A stretch of DNA of 64,000 nt, from assembly GCF_947623445.1 (NCBI RefSeq), contig NC_135242.1:17174001-17238000 (forward strand), written 5' to 3'. The translations under genes and the position numbers were made by a program. The stretch's first letter is position 1. Every line of letters starts with the position of its first letter. This stretch comes from Clavelina lepadiformis (taxonomy: Eukaryota > Chordata > Ascidiacea > Aplousobranchia > Clavelinidae). Of the stretch, positions 50,463-62,300 are shown one piece after another. The notes under the pieces are model-generated. The model was given only the letters and a program-made list of their open reading frames with translations. It ran no database searches and was not told where the DNA came from.

Positions 50463-51977
50463 CAGAGGTGGGCAGTCTGTATTTTGAAAGTACCGTTGGT
50501 AACGGTACCGGTACTTTGCAAAAAATGTACCGACGGTTCTGGTATTCGGTACTATTTTACAAAAGTAGTTCGGTACTTTGTCGGTACTCGTTACCGTTAC
50601 TTTTTGTGTAAAAGATGCTGCTGCAAATGCAATGTTTGCCGCTATCATAGGTGGGCAGTCCCGCGGTACTATAGTACCGAATTATCGGTACTTTTTCAGT
50701 ACCGATACCGATACAGTCGGTACTTAAAAAAAAGTACCGAATCTCTGTACCGAATTACTTTTTTTAAGGAATTTTAGTCGATCCCGGTACTCGGTACTTT
50801 TCAAGTGATTATTTCAAAATTTTAACAGGTATGTTTTCAAAAATGCATGTTAATTAGTCTTTAATACTAATTTTAGTATCTGTTGTTTTTTTAATCTAGA
50901 AATGTCAAGTAAAATGTTCAAACCATGTCCAAAACCAAAATTATATGAATATTTTTTAACTTGACTGCATAGGTGGGCAGTAGGCCTACCTTGGTCCTAT
51001 AGTAGCGAATTACTCTTTGCTAACTAGGCGTATTGTCGGGTTTGTGTAGCCTACTGTTGTTAATTATTGCTAGATCGATTGGTCGCAAATCTAACTCCAT
51101 TGATAGCGCATTCATTAACCCCTGATAGTCAGTTAAGCATCACAGTACCATAACCAAACTGTTAATGTCTTGAATAATTATTTATTATTGGTTCTCAACG
51201 AAACGGTTACTGTTTGCAGAGCACAGAATAAAGTTCCATTCGGTAGACTGCAAACTACAGACTCCTATTACTATATTATAATGTGATTAGTGTCCTATTT
51301 CGTGTGTTTAACAACAAGCGCTGTACTATATTTTGGCCGTGTTTAGTATACACGACCCAGTTTTGATTACTTCCGAATTACGTCATTTGTACTACAGCGT
51401 TTATTGTTAAACACACGAAATAGAACACTAAATAACATTATACTATCATCAGATCTGCAAGAGAATGCCGTAGGATTAAGGGCTAATTATGACAATTAGC
51501 ACAACTGGACCGCGGTACTTTTTCAGTACAGATACCGGTACCGTCGGTACATTTCAAAAAAAGTGCCGAATTACCTTTTTCAAGAAATTCCAGTTGGTCC
51601 CTGTACTTTTCACGTAATTGTTTCAAAGTTTTAACAAGTAGGCCTATGTTTTCAAAAATGCATGTTAATTAATCTTTAATATCAATTTTAGCATCTGTTG
51701 ATCTTGTTTAATCTAGATATGTTAAGTAAAATTGCAAGCGATTAACGTCACATATGTTTTTGATCTGGAGTAACTTTATCGGGGGCATAATAGCGGCAAA
51801 CATTGCATTTGCAGCAGCATCTTTTACACTAAAAGTACCGGTATCAAGTAGCCTACCGACAAAGTACCGAACTACTTTTATAAAATAGTACCGAATACCG
51901 AAACCGTCGGTAAAGTTTTTGCCAAGTAACGGTACCGTTTCCGACGGTACTTTCAAAATACCGACTGCCCACCTCTG
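50463..51977. mobile_element. GTACC-rich inverted element cluster, family C
   Basis: The left border CAGAGGTGGGCAGTC and right border GACTGCCCACCTCTG are perfect inverse sequences. Inversion extends inward for about 190 bp on each side (50463-50650 against 51977-51787), including matching TACCG-rich tracts and the GATGCTGCTGCAAATGCAAT segment. Inside are further starts of the same type at about 50650 and 50970 (ATAGGTGGGCAGT). The flanks are not direct repeats, so this is either a long-inverted-repeat element or several nested insertions. No coding region was found. Confidence 0.7.
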
Positions 51978-52208
51978 CTTAAAAGCTATGAATCTGTTTA
52001 AAATGCTACACTTGACATTACGTTAATATAGATAATACAGTACATATAGGCTACGTATATGTATTTTCTATGGTGTTAATATGGTCCTAATTAAGTTGGT
52101 CTCTGCAAGGCCCTTCCATTTTTTTTGCTACAGTATTTCCGACATTTCTACCAGCTAGAAATTTTCAAGTTTCGCCATGAGGATCCGATGGTATGCATCA
52201 CTGGATAC

Positions 52209-52629
52209 TAGGGATGTGCCGCGAGGAAGATTATTCGGGTTCGTGCGAACCCGAATATCATGAAGGTCGACACGAACGAATCCAGAATCTATTCGTATTA
52301 GAACCAAACAATAAAATTTCCTCTAAAAGTTGTCAAGTCTTGCTTCTAAAATGACGTAATCGATAAACAAATAGCTTTCTTACGAAAAATAGTGTTTAAA
52401 AAACGATCGAAAAAGCAAAGTCGTTAGGAAAACGACCTACATTGTAAGTACTGCTGACTGTAGTTTAGCATTGTCGGGAAACTAGATCATCATTTTTTAC
52501 GAAAGTCAGTAAATTTATAAGTAATATTGTATTCGAGTTCGCCATTGTTGGTATTCGTGTTCGCCCGATTCTTCCATAAAGGCGATATTCGGCGAATCTA
52601 TTTGGGTTTGGGTTCGTATCGGCCCATCC
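52209..52629. mobile_element. TAGGGATG-ended hAT-like MITE, family D, copy 1
   Basis: A 421-bp element beginning TAGGGATGTGCCGCGAGG and ending in CGTATCGGCCCATCC. An 8-bp direct repeat CTGGATAC flanks it (52201-52208 and 52630-52637), so its last bases have eroded. It contains the palindrome GGGTTCGTGCGAACCC near the left end. It is nearly identical over its length to 53507-53930. Confidence 0.85.
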
Positions 52630-53454
52630 CTGGATACGGTGTTAGGCTAATTATGAAGGACTAGCGAGTCTTCTGATCTTGTATAGGCTATAGGCTATAT
52701 TGCGTGTGCCTGTACCCTGCTAAAATGCTTCTAATGCACACGTAGGCATGTAGACTAGCTTGCTACTCAAAGAACAAGATTGTAGTATCTGAGGCGATGA
52801 GCGACGGTTTTGCTGCATTGGCTCAAAAAGACATAAAGCCAACTTATTCTTTACTCAGAGATTTCAACTGTTGTTGAAGATTTCTATGATTTACTGAACA
52901 CTGCTGACAAAAAGATTATTTATGGCCGAGTGGCTAATCGGGAGAAGTGTTAAGAGCACTGCACGTTTGGCAGTTTGGTTTGGTTGCAACTCAAATAGTC
53001 TCGGTCTTTAAGGCTGTAATCCTATTCAGGCAGTATAAGACCATGTTTACGTGGGCGATGTAGAAGTAGAACGCTATATGAAGAGGAGTCGGAGGGTATA
53101 GAAATCTTGTGAAAGCACAAAAGCATTTTTTTAAATAGGCTAATAAGTAGCCTACCTGTAAACTAGGCTGCGGTAGCTGGGTCTCTTGTGCTTTTGCACT
53201 TTGACTTGAAGGCATGACTGGCTGAATGGGAAAGAATTATAAAGTCATAGAAAAGAAATATGAAGCAATTTTGTACTTGAGATCTTCACTGTCACTGTAG
53301 GCTAGTCAAACCATATTTGTTCGTATATTTATTTCGGCTGTTAATATCCTTGTTTTTAATGTTAAGGAACATGTCCTCTACATCTTCCAATATTGTAGTT
53401 GTTTCGTTTTTCTGATATTATGGTTTTAAATTTGTTAAACTTAGGAACTATTTT

Positions 53455-53991
53455 GGGTCTAGTATACAAGTGCACAACCACAGGATGCCTTTGTATATAC
53501 TAGAACTAGGGATGTGCCGCGAGGAAGATTATTTGGGTTCGTGCGAACCCGAATATCATGAAGGTCGACACGAACGAATCCCGAATCTATTCGTATTAGA
53601 ACCAAACAATAAAATTTTATCCAAAATTTGTCAAGTCTTGCTTGTAACATGATGTAATCGATAAACAAATCCCTTTCTTTCGAAAAATAGTGTTTGAAAA
53701 ACGATAGAAAAAGCAAAATCGTTTGGCAAACGACCTTCATTATAAGTACTGCTGACTCTAGTTTAGCTTGATCAGGAAACTAGATCATCATTTTTAACAA
53801 AAGTCAGTAAATTTATAAGTAATATTGTATTCGGGTTCGCCATTGTTGGTATTCGTGTTCGCCCGATTCTTCCATAAAGGCGATATTCGGCGAATCTATT
53901 CGGGTTTGGGTTCGTATCGGCCCATCCCTAACTAGAACCCAGCTACTCAAATTGTGACGTCATCTGGTTGTGCACTTGTATACTAGACCCC
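53455..53991. mobile_element. Fold-back element, family B, interrupted
   Basis: The left arm GGGTCTAGTATACAAGTGCA and its inverse at the right end (TGCACTTGTATACTAGACCC) form long inverted arms. Without the nested family D copy the element is only about 105 bp. The right arm contains TGACGTCA (53955-53962). Related sequences are at 35220-35296 and 55219-55305. Confidence 0.8.
53507..53930. mobile_element. TAGGGATG-ended hAT-like MITE, family D, copy 2
   Basis: A 424-bp element with ends TAGGGATGTGCCG and CGGCCCATCCCTA and a perfect 8-bp target duplication ACTAGAAC (53499-53506 and 53931-53938). The duplicated bases belong to a family B fold-back element, so this copy is nested inside it and is the younger insertion. 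Confidence 0.93.
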
Positions 53992-54010
53992 TATATTTTA
54001 TGGGTTTGGT

Positions 54011-54268
54011 GGCCATCCTGACTGCAGAGAATGGCCGTTTTCAGCAAGATCTTGGGTGCACCAAACAACAATAAATGACAAGTCCGGTGCATAAAAATGC
54101 TCAGACGCAATTGAAGTGCACATTTACACAGTAATGTGCACAGTGCATAAGTTCTGTTGAAGTCATTGACTCATTACATGCGAAATTTAACGCACCTTAA
54201 GTGTGGTACTGAAGCTCATGAAAAGCAGGATTGAGTGCACCTATGCCAAACTTTGCAGTCTGGGCAGC
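54011..54268. mobile_element. Degenerate inverted-repeat element, family B relative
   Basis: The left end GGCCATCCTGACTGCAGAG and the right end CTTTGCAGTCTGGGCAGCCA are imperfect inverses that resemble the inner arms of the 34938-35296 element. The interior has several TGCAC-rich stretches. The borders are approximate; a further partial relative lies at about 54640-54755 (CATACTCTGCAGTCTGG). Confidence 0.5.
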
Positions 54269-55218
54269 CATGCTAACCTACTATCTCATAGCACAATTCT
54301 ATTAATTGATATCTTGCATGTTTTAAGCCCTTGGGCTTTGCCACTTCTCCCTGCTCGTTAATTGTTCATGAGCATGTGTTTTATTGTGCTATAACTACAA
54401 CGGTTGGCATCCTAATTTTCGTTCTGTACAGTTAATGGCGAAAAATAAACAATACAATGTAAGTACCAGTAATAATTCCTCAATACTCGATTCTGATGTA
54501 GGAGCGCAAAAGGAAAAGGGACTTCAATATAGCTTAGTAATTAAGGTAGGCTAATACCGCTAACTGCTATACTTTTAAACAGCTAACACAATCTCTTTAA
54601 AAAAAGTAGACACTACTTTTTCCTTTATTTTCTATTATAAAACGCCACGCCTTACTTACCACAAATGCCACCCAATCACAGCGCTCACCAAAATTTTGAT
54701 TCTGCATCCCTGAGATTTCGACGAAAGCTACCATACTCTGCAGTCTGGTCCCAATGTGTGTGAGTAATGTCTAGATTTTATATATGCAGATATAAGTTAT
54801 GGTTAGTTTCCATATGAAAAACATAATTTTTTGTGAAAATTTGCAATATTCTAGGGGTAGCAGTTTGCTAATATATCACATTTTCATCATAGTTTACTAG
54901 GCAATACCATTGTTAACATGTGGCTGAGATTGGTATTTATTTTAGCTGGTTATTTCAAGCAAATGTACTTGAAAGTACAGATTTGTGTCTTATTTTCGTA
55001 GTCATCCAAGATTATGTGCTCAGATTTATGTTCTGTTTTGTTAACTACCTAAGATTACCAAGCTCGGTTTGTCTTGGCACACGATTACTGTTCTTTTTGT
55101 TACTTGCATCTGAAGCATTCAAAAACATACTCAATGCACAGTTTGGTGGTGCTCCAAATGTCATCATCCCAAGTTGGTTGTTTGGGTACAATGCAGAAAT
55201 GCTCAACCATACGATGTG

Positions 55219-55305
55219 TTTGTATACAAGACCTCTGCTACCCAAATTGTGACGTCATTTGGTTGTGCAATTCAAAATTTGGATAGCAGAGGTCTAGTAT
55301 ACAAA
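55219..55305. mobile_element. Fold-back element, family B, 87 bp
   Basis: The left arm TTTGTATACAAGACCTCTGC and the right arm GCAGAGGTCTAGTATACAAA are inverses apart from one base. Between them are GTGACGTCATTTGGTTGTGCA and a short loop. The CRE-like octamer TGACGTCA is at 55250-55257, as in the copy at 53455. Confidence 0.75.
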
Positions 55306-55450
55306 TGTGTTTTATGATTTACAAATGCATCACCTGATTGTCGACTTCTGCACTAGACTTGTTTTTTTTGTGGGGTTGCAAGATTACAAATCCATTTTAG
55401 TGTTTTTATGAAAAACGAAAATAAGACAAAAGTTTTGTTGTTGTCTCCTT

Positions 55451-55491
55451 TTATATATACATACATATATATATATATATATACATCCAAC
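55451..55491. repeat. (TA/TACA)n microsatellite
   Basis: Alternating TATA and TACATA units in the spacer upstream of furin. Confidence 0.85.
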
Positions 55492-56348
55492 TGTGTTAAA
55501 TCTATACTTGCTCTGCAGGCATACAATCATGTTGTCCGCCTTGAAAGAGCATTGATCAAGCAAGACTCATTTTAAACATATCATGTGCCCAAAAATAAAT
55601 TATCCCAACTGTATGTAAATAAACATTTGATAGAAATTGTATCCATCTGAAAATGCTTGCGAATAATTTTGGTAATCATGGCTGCAGCCTTGTCTTTGCT
55701 TTGTTTAAGTTATGCAAACACCTGGTCTAGCGGAAAAACAAAAATTTCATTATGTATTGTTACATGATATCAGAATGTTTATCTTGCAATGATTCACATT
55801 CGCTAGACTCCGACCACGTGAGATTGTCGTTGAGCTAGTTCTGATAGACACATGTATTTTTATTTGCTCTCTGTTTTATCTATCAAGCTGCCTGATTTTC
55901 GAACTGTTCACCAGATCCTCTGAACAGGAGCAAGTATTGCTTGTGTGTTGCCCTAGAGCAGGCATTGGGAAAGTACAGACTTTTCAAGGGGTCAGTGCAG
56001 CTTTTTAATCATTTGTCTGCTTAAAAAAAAGAACAAAAACAAATCTCTATACTATTTTGTGTAAGCGACTAAAGATACTTTTCAAGTTGCGGTTAACTAA
56101 AATGCAGTCGTCAACCAAGAAACGTTTCTTTACCCTTGCCCTTAAACATTATAACGCATTTTGCAATTACTTGCTGCAACTTTGTCGTGTGGAAAGTGCT
56201 TAATGTATTTAGTTAAAAAATTTGTTTGTTTAAACTAAATATAGATATATCTATATAAAATTGCAGTTGTAGTGTAAGGTTATAAGTTTCTTTCTGGGAC
56301 ACTTGTGGAAGTTCTTTAAAGGAGGTCATCTATCAACCAGTTGTTGAC
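55492..56348. other. Region upstream of furin
   Basis: No exon or element is recognised. The furin promoter and 5' UTR should lie here; an AT-rich stretch ATATAGATATATCTATATAA is at about 56239-56259. Confidence 0.4.
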
Positions 56349-59300
56349 ATGAAAAAGCAGGCAACATGGGCTTGTCTCAGTTACTGCAATCAACTTAAAG
56401 TCACAAAAATCTGGAACTATTATTCATTGAAATTTCTCATCCTAGTTGTTATTGTCATCACAAACACTCCTAGAAGTTTGGCCAACGAAAGGCAAATAAC
56501 TTACACAAATCAATGGGCAGTTGAAATTATAGGTGGTGATGCTGTTGCTAATGAAGTTGCAGAAACACATGGTTTTATTAACCATGGCAAGGTAATCGCT
56601 TTCACCTGGTGAAAATAACATCTGCGTACTGTAATTAGTTCATGATTTTATGATTATAGCCACTGATGGTCTTTGACTCATTATTTTTGTTCTCTTTTTA
56701 AACCGTCATCTATGTTTTCAGATTTTGGAAGGAGAAGACTTTTATTTCTTTTCACATCCAAAATTAAAAAAGAGATCCCTCAGAAGAAGTGATGATCATC
56801 ATGAAAAACTCTCTTCCCATATAAAGGTAAGTGAAGTCAGCCATTACAATGAAATGTCTGCCTGGGCTGCATTATCTCGAGGACAATATCTAATTTAAAT
56901 TTATTTATTATTTCTTTTTTATTCTAAAGTAGTGGACGGTAATATTTTTTTAGAATTAAGAAATATAGTAGGATTATTACATTTCAACTCTTCAGTTACA
57001 ATATGTGACTAAAACTTCTAATATATATATGGGATATGTCTTTTAGATAATTTAGTTGGCTTGTAATAAGTTTTTTCAGTGATATAAATTTTTAACATTT
57101 TATATTGTTAGATCACAAAATACGAATTTCTGCAGAATGACAAAACGTTATGTTAAACAGGCAATATTATGATTAAGCCATGACTTGTATAGCTGTATTT
57201 TATGCCATAGGTTGGATAACAAAACCTACAGATTGAAGCCTTAAAATAGTTAACTCGCTTTATAGAACTATAATGAACTTTGTGTTATGACAGTGAACAC
57301 TTTTGAAACTGAAATCAATCCTGGTTTCAAAACTTACACAAAGACAAAGCTATACAGCTCTGTTCATCTGTGTATAATGTGTCAATGCACATGCAAAACA
57401 CAGAGGGAACACTTAGTTTTTCAAGGGTTGTTGTCAGTATTTTAGTTTAGAGTTAATCATAACAAATCTGCACTAAATAGTGCAGTATCACTATCACTAT
57501 TACTACTTATGTGTTGATGTATGAACTGTATTGTACCTTTGAAAAGTTTTTTGTTGTTGTATGTATGTGTGCTAGTTGTATATTATTAACAAGAGAGTAA
57601 TCATTGTGGTCCATCCCATGTTAGTATAATTAATTGTTAGGTTACTTTTCTGGTATTTGTGTTTCTTTTGTTTTGCCAAGCCGTTTCATCATTTTTAAAG
57701 CTTTGATAAATGAAAATCATTGATTAATTATTTTAAGATTTAGGGTAAATAATTTAACACACTTAACAGTTCATATGAGAGCTTATTTACTATATTATCG
57801 ATAGTTAGTTATGTTAACATGGCTATTTTGAATGTAACTTGCAAGTTGTGAGCCCAGAAACTTTGTGGTGGCTCTGGCCTGTATTGTTACCAGTTATTGC
57901 TTCAGGGAAATGAATGTATATAATTTTTCTGTTTAAAGCAAAAAAATCACTTGAGAATTTGGTGTACTTTACTTCCATTGCCATAAGGTATTTAGGGTAT
58001 GTTAGATTATGATGGTTGCGGCTGAATTATAATGCATTCAGCTTTCTATTACAGTAAATAATTACTTGATGTGCTATTCATGTTTATTGTACAGTTTTAA
58101 TATAAATGTACTTAATATACTGAATAAAATCTAAACTAGTAAAAAATGGATTTTTAATTGACCATATTCATGGTTAACCATTTTACCAATTTATGAACCC
58201 TGTACCTTATTGAACCTTTTTATGAATAACGTATGAATTATTTTCTTTGTTTATTTTTAGGTAGCAAAATTGCGTTGTTTGTTGTCTCATTGAAATCATA
58301 TTTTAGGAAATGGGCATCAGAAAACGAAACACGGACTGTTGTAGGTTTTTGCTTAATTGAAGTGGAAGGCCGTTGAATAACATAGCAGTATATCAATTTT
58401 TACCGATTAAGATTTACTTGTTAATTACATTTTGATATTTTATTCATGTCACAACACAATATATTAAGAACATAAACTGACCTTAAATTAACTTTAGTTC
58501 TATTTAATGAATTAGCAATCATCGCCAAAATGAGGGCATAAAAATACAATTTTGGCACTAATCATGACATAATTGGTGGCAAGTATGACGTCACAATATT
58601 CATGGTGCTGCTGTTTTAATCAATTATGAATTGTTTTGTTGTGAGACTGATAGCACTGATAGGAAAACCGAAACAGGTAATTAATATAATTAATGGTGTA
58701 GGTGCCTCGTACGACATGCCAACTCGTATTTTGTGAAACCTTTTAATACACTATTTACATGTGTCAGTTTCTTTAAAGTTCATGATAATGGTTCAGTGGA
58801 TGAGCGTTCATACAAACTTAGCGTCAATCACAAAGTTCGACGCAGAAGTACTTTCTCCTAAAAGGTTCTGGTCACAAATGCGTCATTTGTTTCCAAGTAC
58901 ATTCCATATGCGAGGCTTGTAACAACTTCTTCGGTTTGAGAGTATTTGGAACGTTGTTTTTAGTATGTGTTTTCCACACATATGTGTTGCTACGAATTGA
59001 AATCCCATCAACTTTACAATCGCAGAGAACCTGTTAACAATCACGTTACAACGATCGGCGGCTAAAATTCCAAACAGGAATTTCAAGGTTTATGTTTGTA
59101 TAACCCTTACAAGACATATTTCTTCACCTATTCTATCCGATACATCGCATATAAACACGATACAGAAGATACGCAATCCATCTTTGAGCAGACCTACAGT
59201 AAAAGACACCAAGAAAGCAATTTTTCTGCAGCAGAAAGCTTATAGGTAACACGTTATTATGACATTTAGCAGGCGAAGCTTTGACTTGGCATATATGTAA

Positions 59301-62300
59301 GGTACACGACCATTTTTACTCCATATGTTTGCATTGAAGGCGTCTTGTTTTCGATAGACGCAATCTACGTTGAATTACCCAAATATTTTCTTACGCACAA
59401 GCTCTTTCATTATGCTTTGTAAGTTGTTTACCTTAAACTTACATAGAAAAATAGGTTATGGTGCTGCGTAACGCATTGAGCGATTTATCACGCTTTAGCT
59501 TTAATAATTAAGCGTAAATCTACTAAATCATGTATGATATTCTACATGTGTTTTCTTAACATTTTTCAAACATTCCTTACGTCATGAATTAGCTCAGAGG
59601 TAAGACAGGCCTAACTTACCTTTTTCCGACAACAGCTTTTGAAATGAAGGGAATGGCATGGTTTTAAATCACTTACCTACACTCCAGCGCTATTCGACAA
59701 TGTCATTGCGAAATACAAAATCACATCATTTTAGAAAATTGGGGTCTGGTATTTTTGTTTAAGTGTAATTCTAATATGCATGGCACTTGGTAGTCGGACC
59801 CAATGTATTTTGTAATTAATCTCGTAGATTTTTGAGGTCTTGCAGGACCATTGCCACACCCACAGATCTATATTGAAGCCGATTGGTGGCCTGTTAGGAA
59901 TGCTTTAATACGATGAATAAACAGATTGATTTCAGAGAAATTGGATTGATTCGGCCACAACCAAAAACAATTTTTTTTTCATCGACAGTCGACACTCATT
60001 AAATTTTATTAGGAAATGTATCTGTAGCAGATAAGCTTGGCCCTGTTTCCAGGATATGTAAGTGAAGCTTAATTATAAGTTCATTAAATGACCTTCTCTG
60101 CTTTACAGGTTTTTTGGGCTGAACAACAACAGGTAAAACGGCGTGTTAAACGAGATTATAGCGATTACAACCCTGAAAACCAGCCAAATGACGGAAAGTG
60201 GGCTGAGATGTGGTATATGGTGAGTAGTGTTACTTGTTAGTACACTCTGACCATGCATGCGTGCACCGCTGTAACTAAATTAAATTGTATAAATATAAGA
60301 GATGTGTTATTTAATGAAACAAAATACTTACAAATACTATTTAACTGCTCTTATGTAGCTACCTAGCACTAGGCCGAGTATGCGTATAGTGGATGCTTGG
60401 AAAGCTGGTTATTCCGGAAAGGACGTTTCTGTTACCATACTAGACGACGGAATAGAACACGACCATCCGGATTTGCATGCAAACTACGTAAGCTATTCAA
60501 ACTTCCGAATTTATTCACATTGCTTATAATTGAGGTGGACAGACAAATAATTTTTTTCTTTAGGATGCGAAGGCATCGACCGACATAAACGATCACGACG
60601 ACGACCCACAACCTCGCCTTAACCCGTCCAATGAAAACCGACACGGTACCAGGTGTGCTGGGGAGGTGGCTGCCATTGCAAACAATGGTATATGCTCCAT
60701 TGGAATTGCATACGACGCTAAAATAGGAGGTTGGTAGACGGTAGTTAACCAGTGTACTGGGCTTAGGTATGCATACGTTGTAGCCATGTCAGTTATAATG
60801 TAATTGCCAGCGTTAGCGTCTGCACCAGACTGGTTAAATCCAATGAAACTTCTTGGATCATTCGATGACAACAGTGTCAGTATAATGTAAAGGCAGCTTA
60901 TAATTAACATCTAGGTTGCCCTGTCTGTCTTGTACCAAATTGTTGCAAGAATGACAAGTGCAGAAACATTCATACTGCATTAAACGCTAACATGTTTCGG
61001 ACCTCACACCGGTCCTTCTTATAAGATAAGAGTAAGAGTACAATGTGCAGTATGATGTATAAACGACTAAGTGTGATTAACTAGAAAACGTGTCATTCAT
61101 GGGCTACAGGGATTATGATAAGCTTGTACCCAAGTTGGCATGACAAAGTAGTAATTTAGGTCCAAGCTGTTACTGTTTTTATGTATCGTATTTTATCTTT
61201 GGTACAATTTTAGCTTATCATTTAGTTTTATCTGATATTGACATTTTGGGCAGGTGTTAGGATGCTTGATGGTCAAGTGACTGATGCAGTAGAAGCGGCC
61301 TCCATAGGTCTTCGTCCAGAGTACATCGATATATACAGTGCTTCCTGGGGACCAGACGATGACGGGAAAACCGTTGACGGTCCGGCGAAGATGGCACGAG
61401 CTGCGTTTGTCAACGGTGTCAAAAAGGTCAGTTGCTTGTTATGTCGAACGTTGATAAGATTAGGTTTTGGGAATTACGACGGACTTTTCCATTCACTTAA
61501 GTAAAGTGTTTCGCTCTTTCAAAATTGTTATTTTAAATATGACTCAAATTTTCATGAAGTTTCTGTATGGGTCGCTGTGCTACCGGCAATCGTTTTGACA
61601 TTGTGAGGATCACTGCTTCATCCCTTTATCTCGGAAACTTAAAAAGAGCTGTAATATACCCTTTTGGAGAAAATGCTTCCGTATAGTTTCTAATTAGTTT
61701 AAACACTCCGTCGCAGTTTGTCAGCCTTATATTTTGAATGAACTACAGCTGCAATCCATTTTTGCTCTCCTAGTGTATGAAGCAATAAGTTTCGATTGCC
61801 TTTACACATCCTGTTGATTTTGTCTCTTTATACCTCCTTTTTTACAAAGAAGTTGCGGTACAATAGGTAGTTTTTTTGACTCAATGCACGGTACCGTTTG
61901 TTATTGTTTTCGTTTTTAAAATGTAGTTATTTTAAAGCATACGAGATACGACGCGTTATCTCTCATTTTCATTTCTCTTCTCTTGGTACAAAAACGTTTG
62001 ATCGAATTTTGAAAGCAATTTTTGCTTTATAGCGCAAACATGTTAAGCATGTTTTGAAGTTGTGGATTACAATTCTCTTAGCGTGTTGCAAATATTGATG
62101 AATTTTGAATTAGTATTAGGATGTTGCGTTTAATTTCCTTTAAACTTCCCTCAATCAGAACTTTTCCTGGGGTTGTCATATAAATTACGTCATGTCACGA
62201 AAACGCTATGTTTGTGACATTTATGGTTGTCGTTAATTATTATTATTCTTTCGTTGAAAATAGATCAGAAAAAAATTGTCTTGGTAATTGAGTTTGCATA

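Noticed and set aside
50408-50777. Tyr/Arg-rich frames in the GTACC cluster
   Set aside because: Translations of GGTACCG-type repeats, not proteins.
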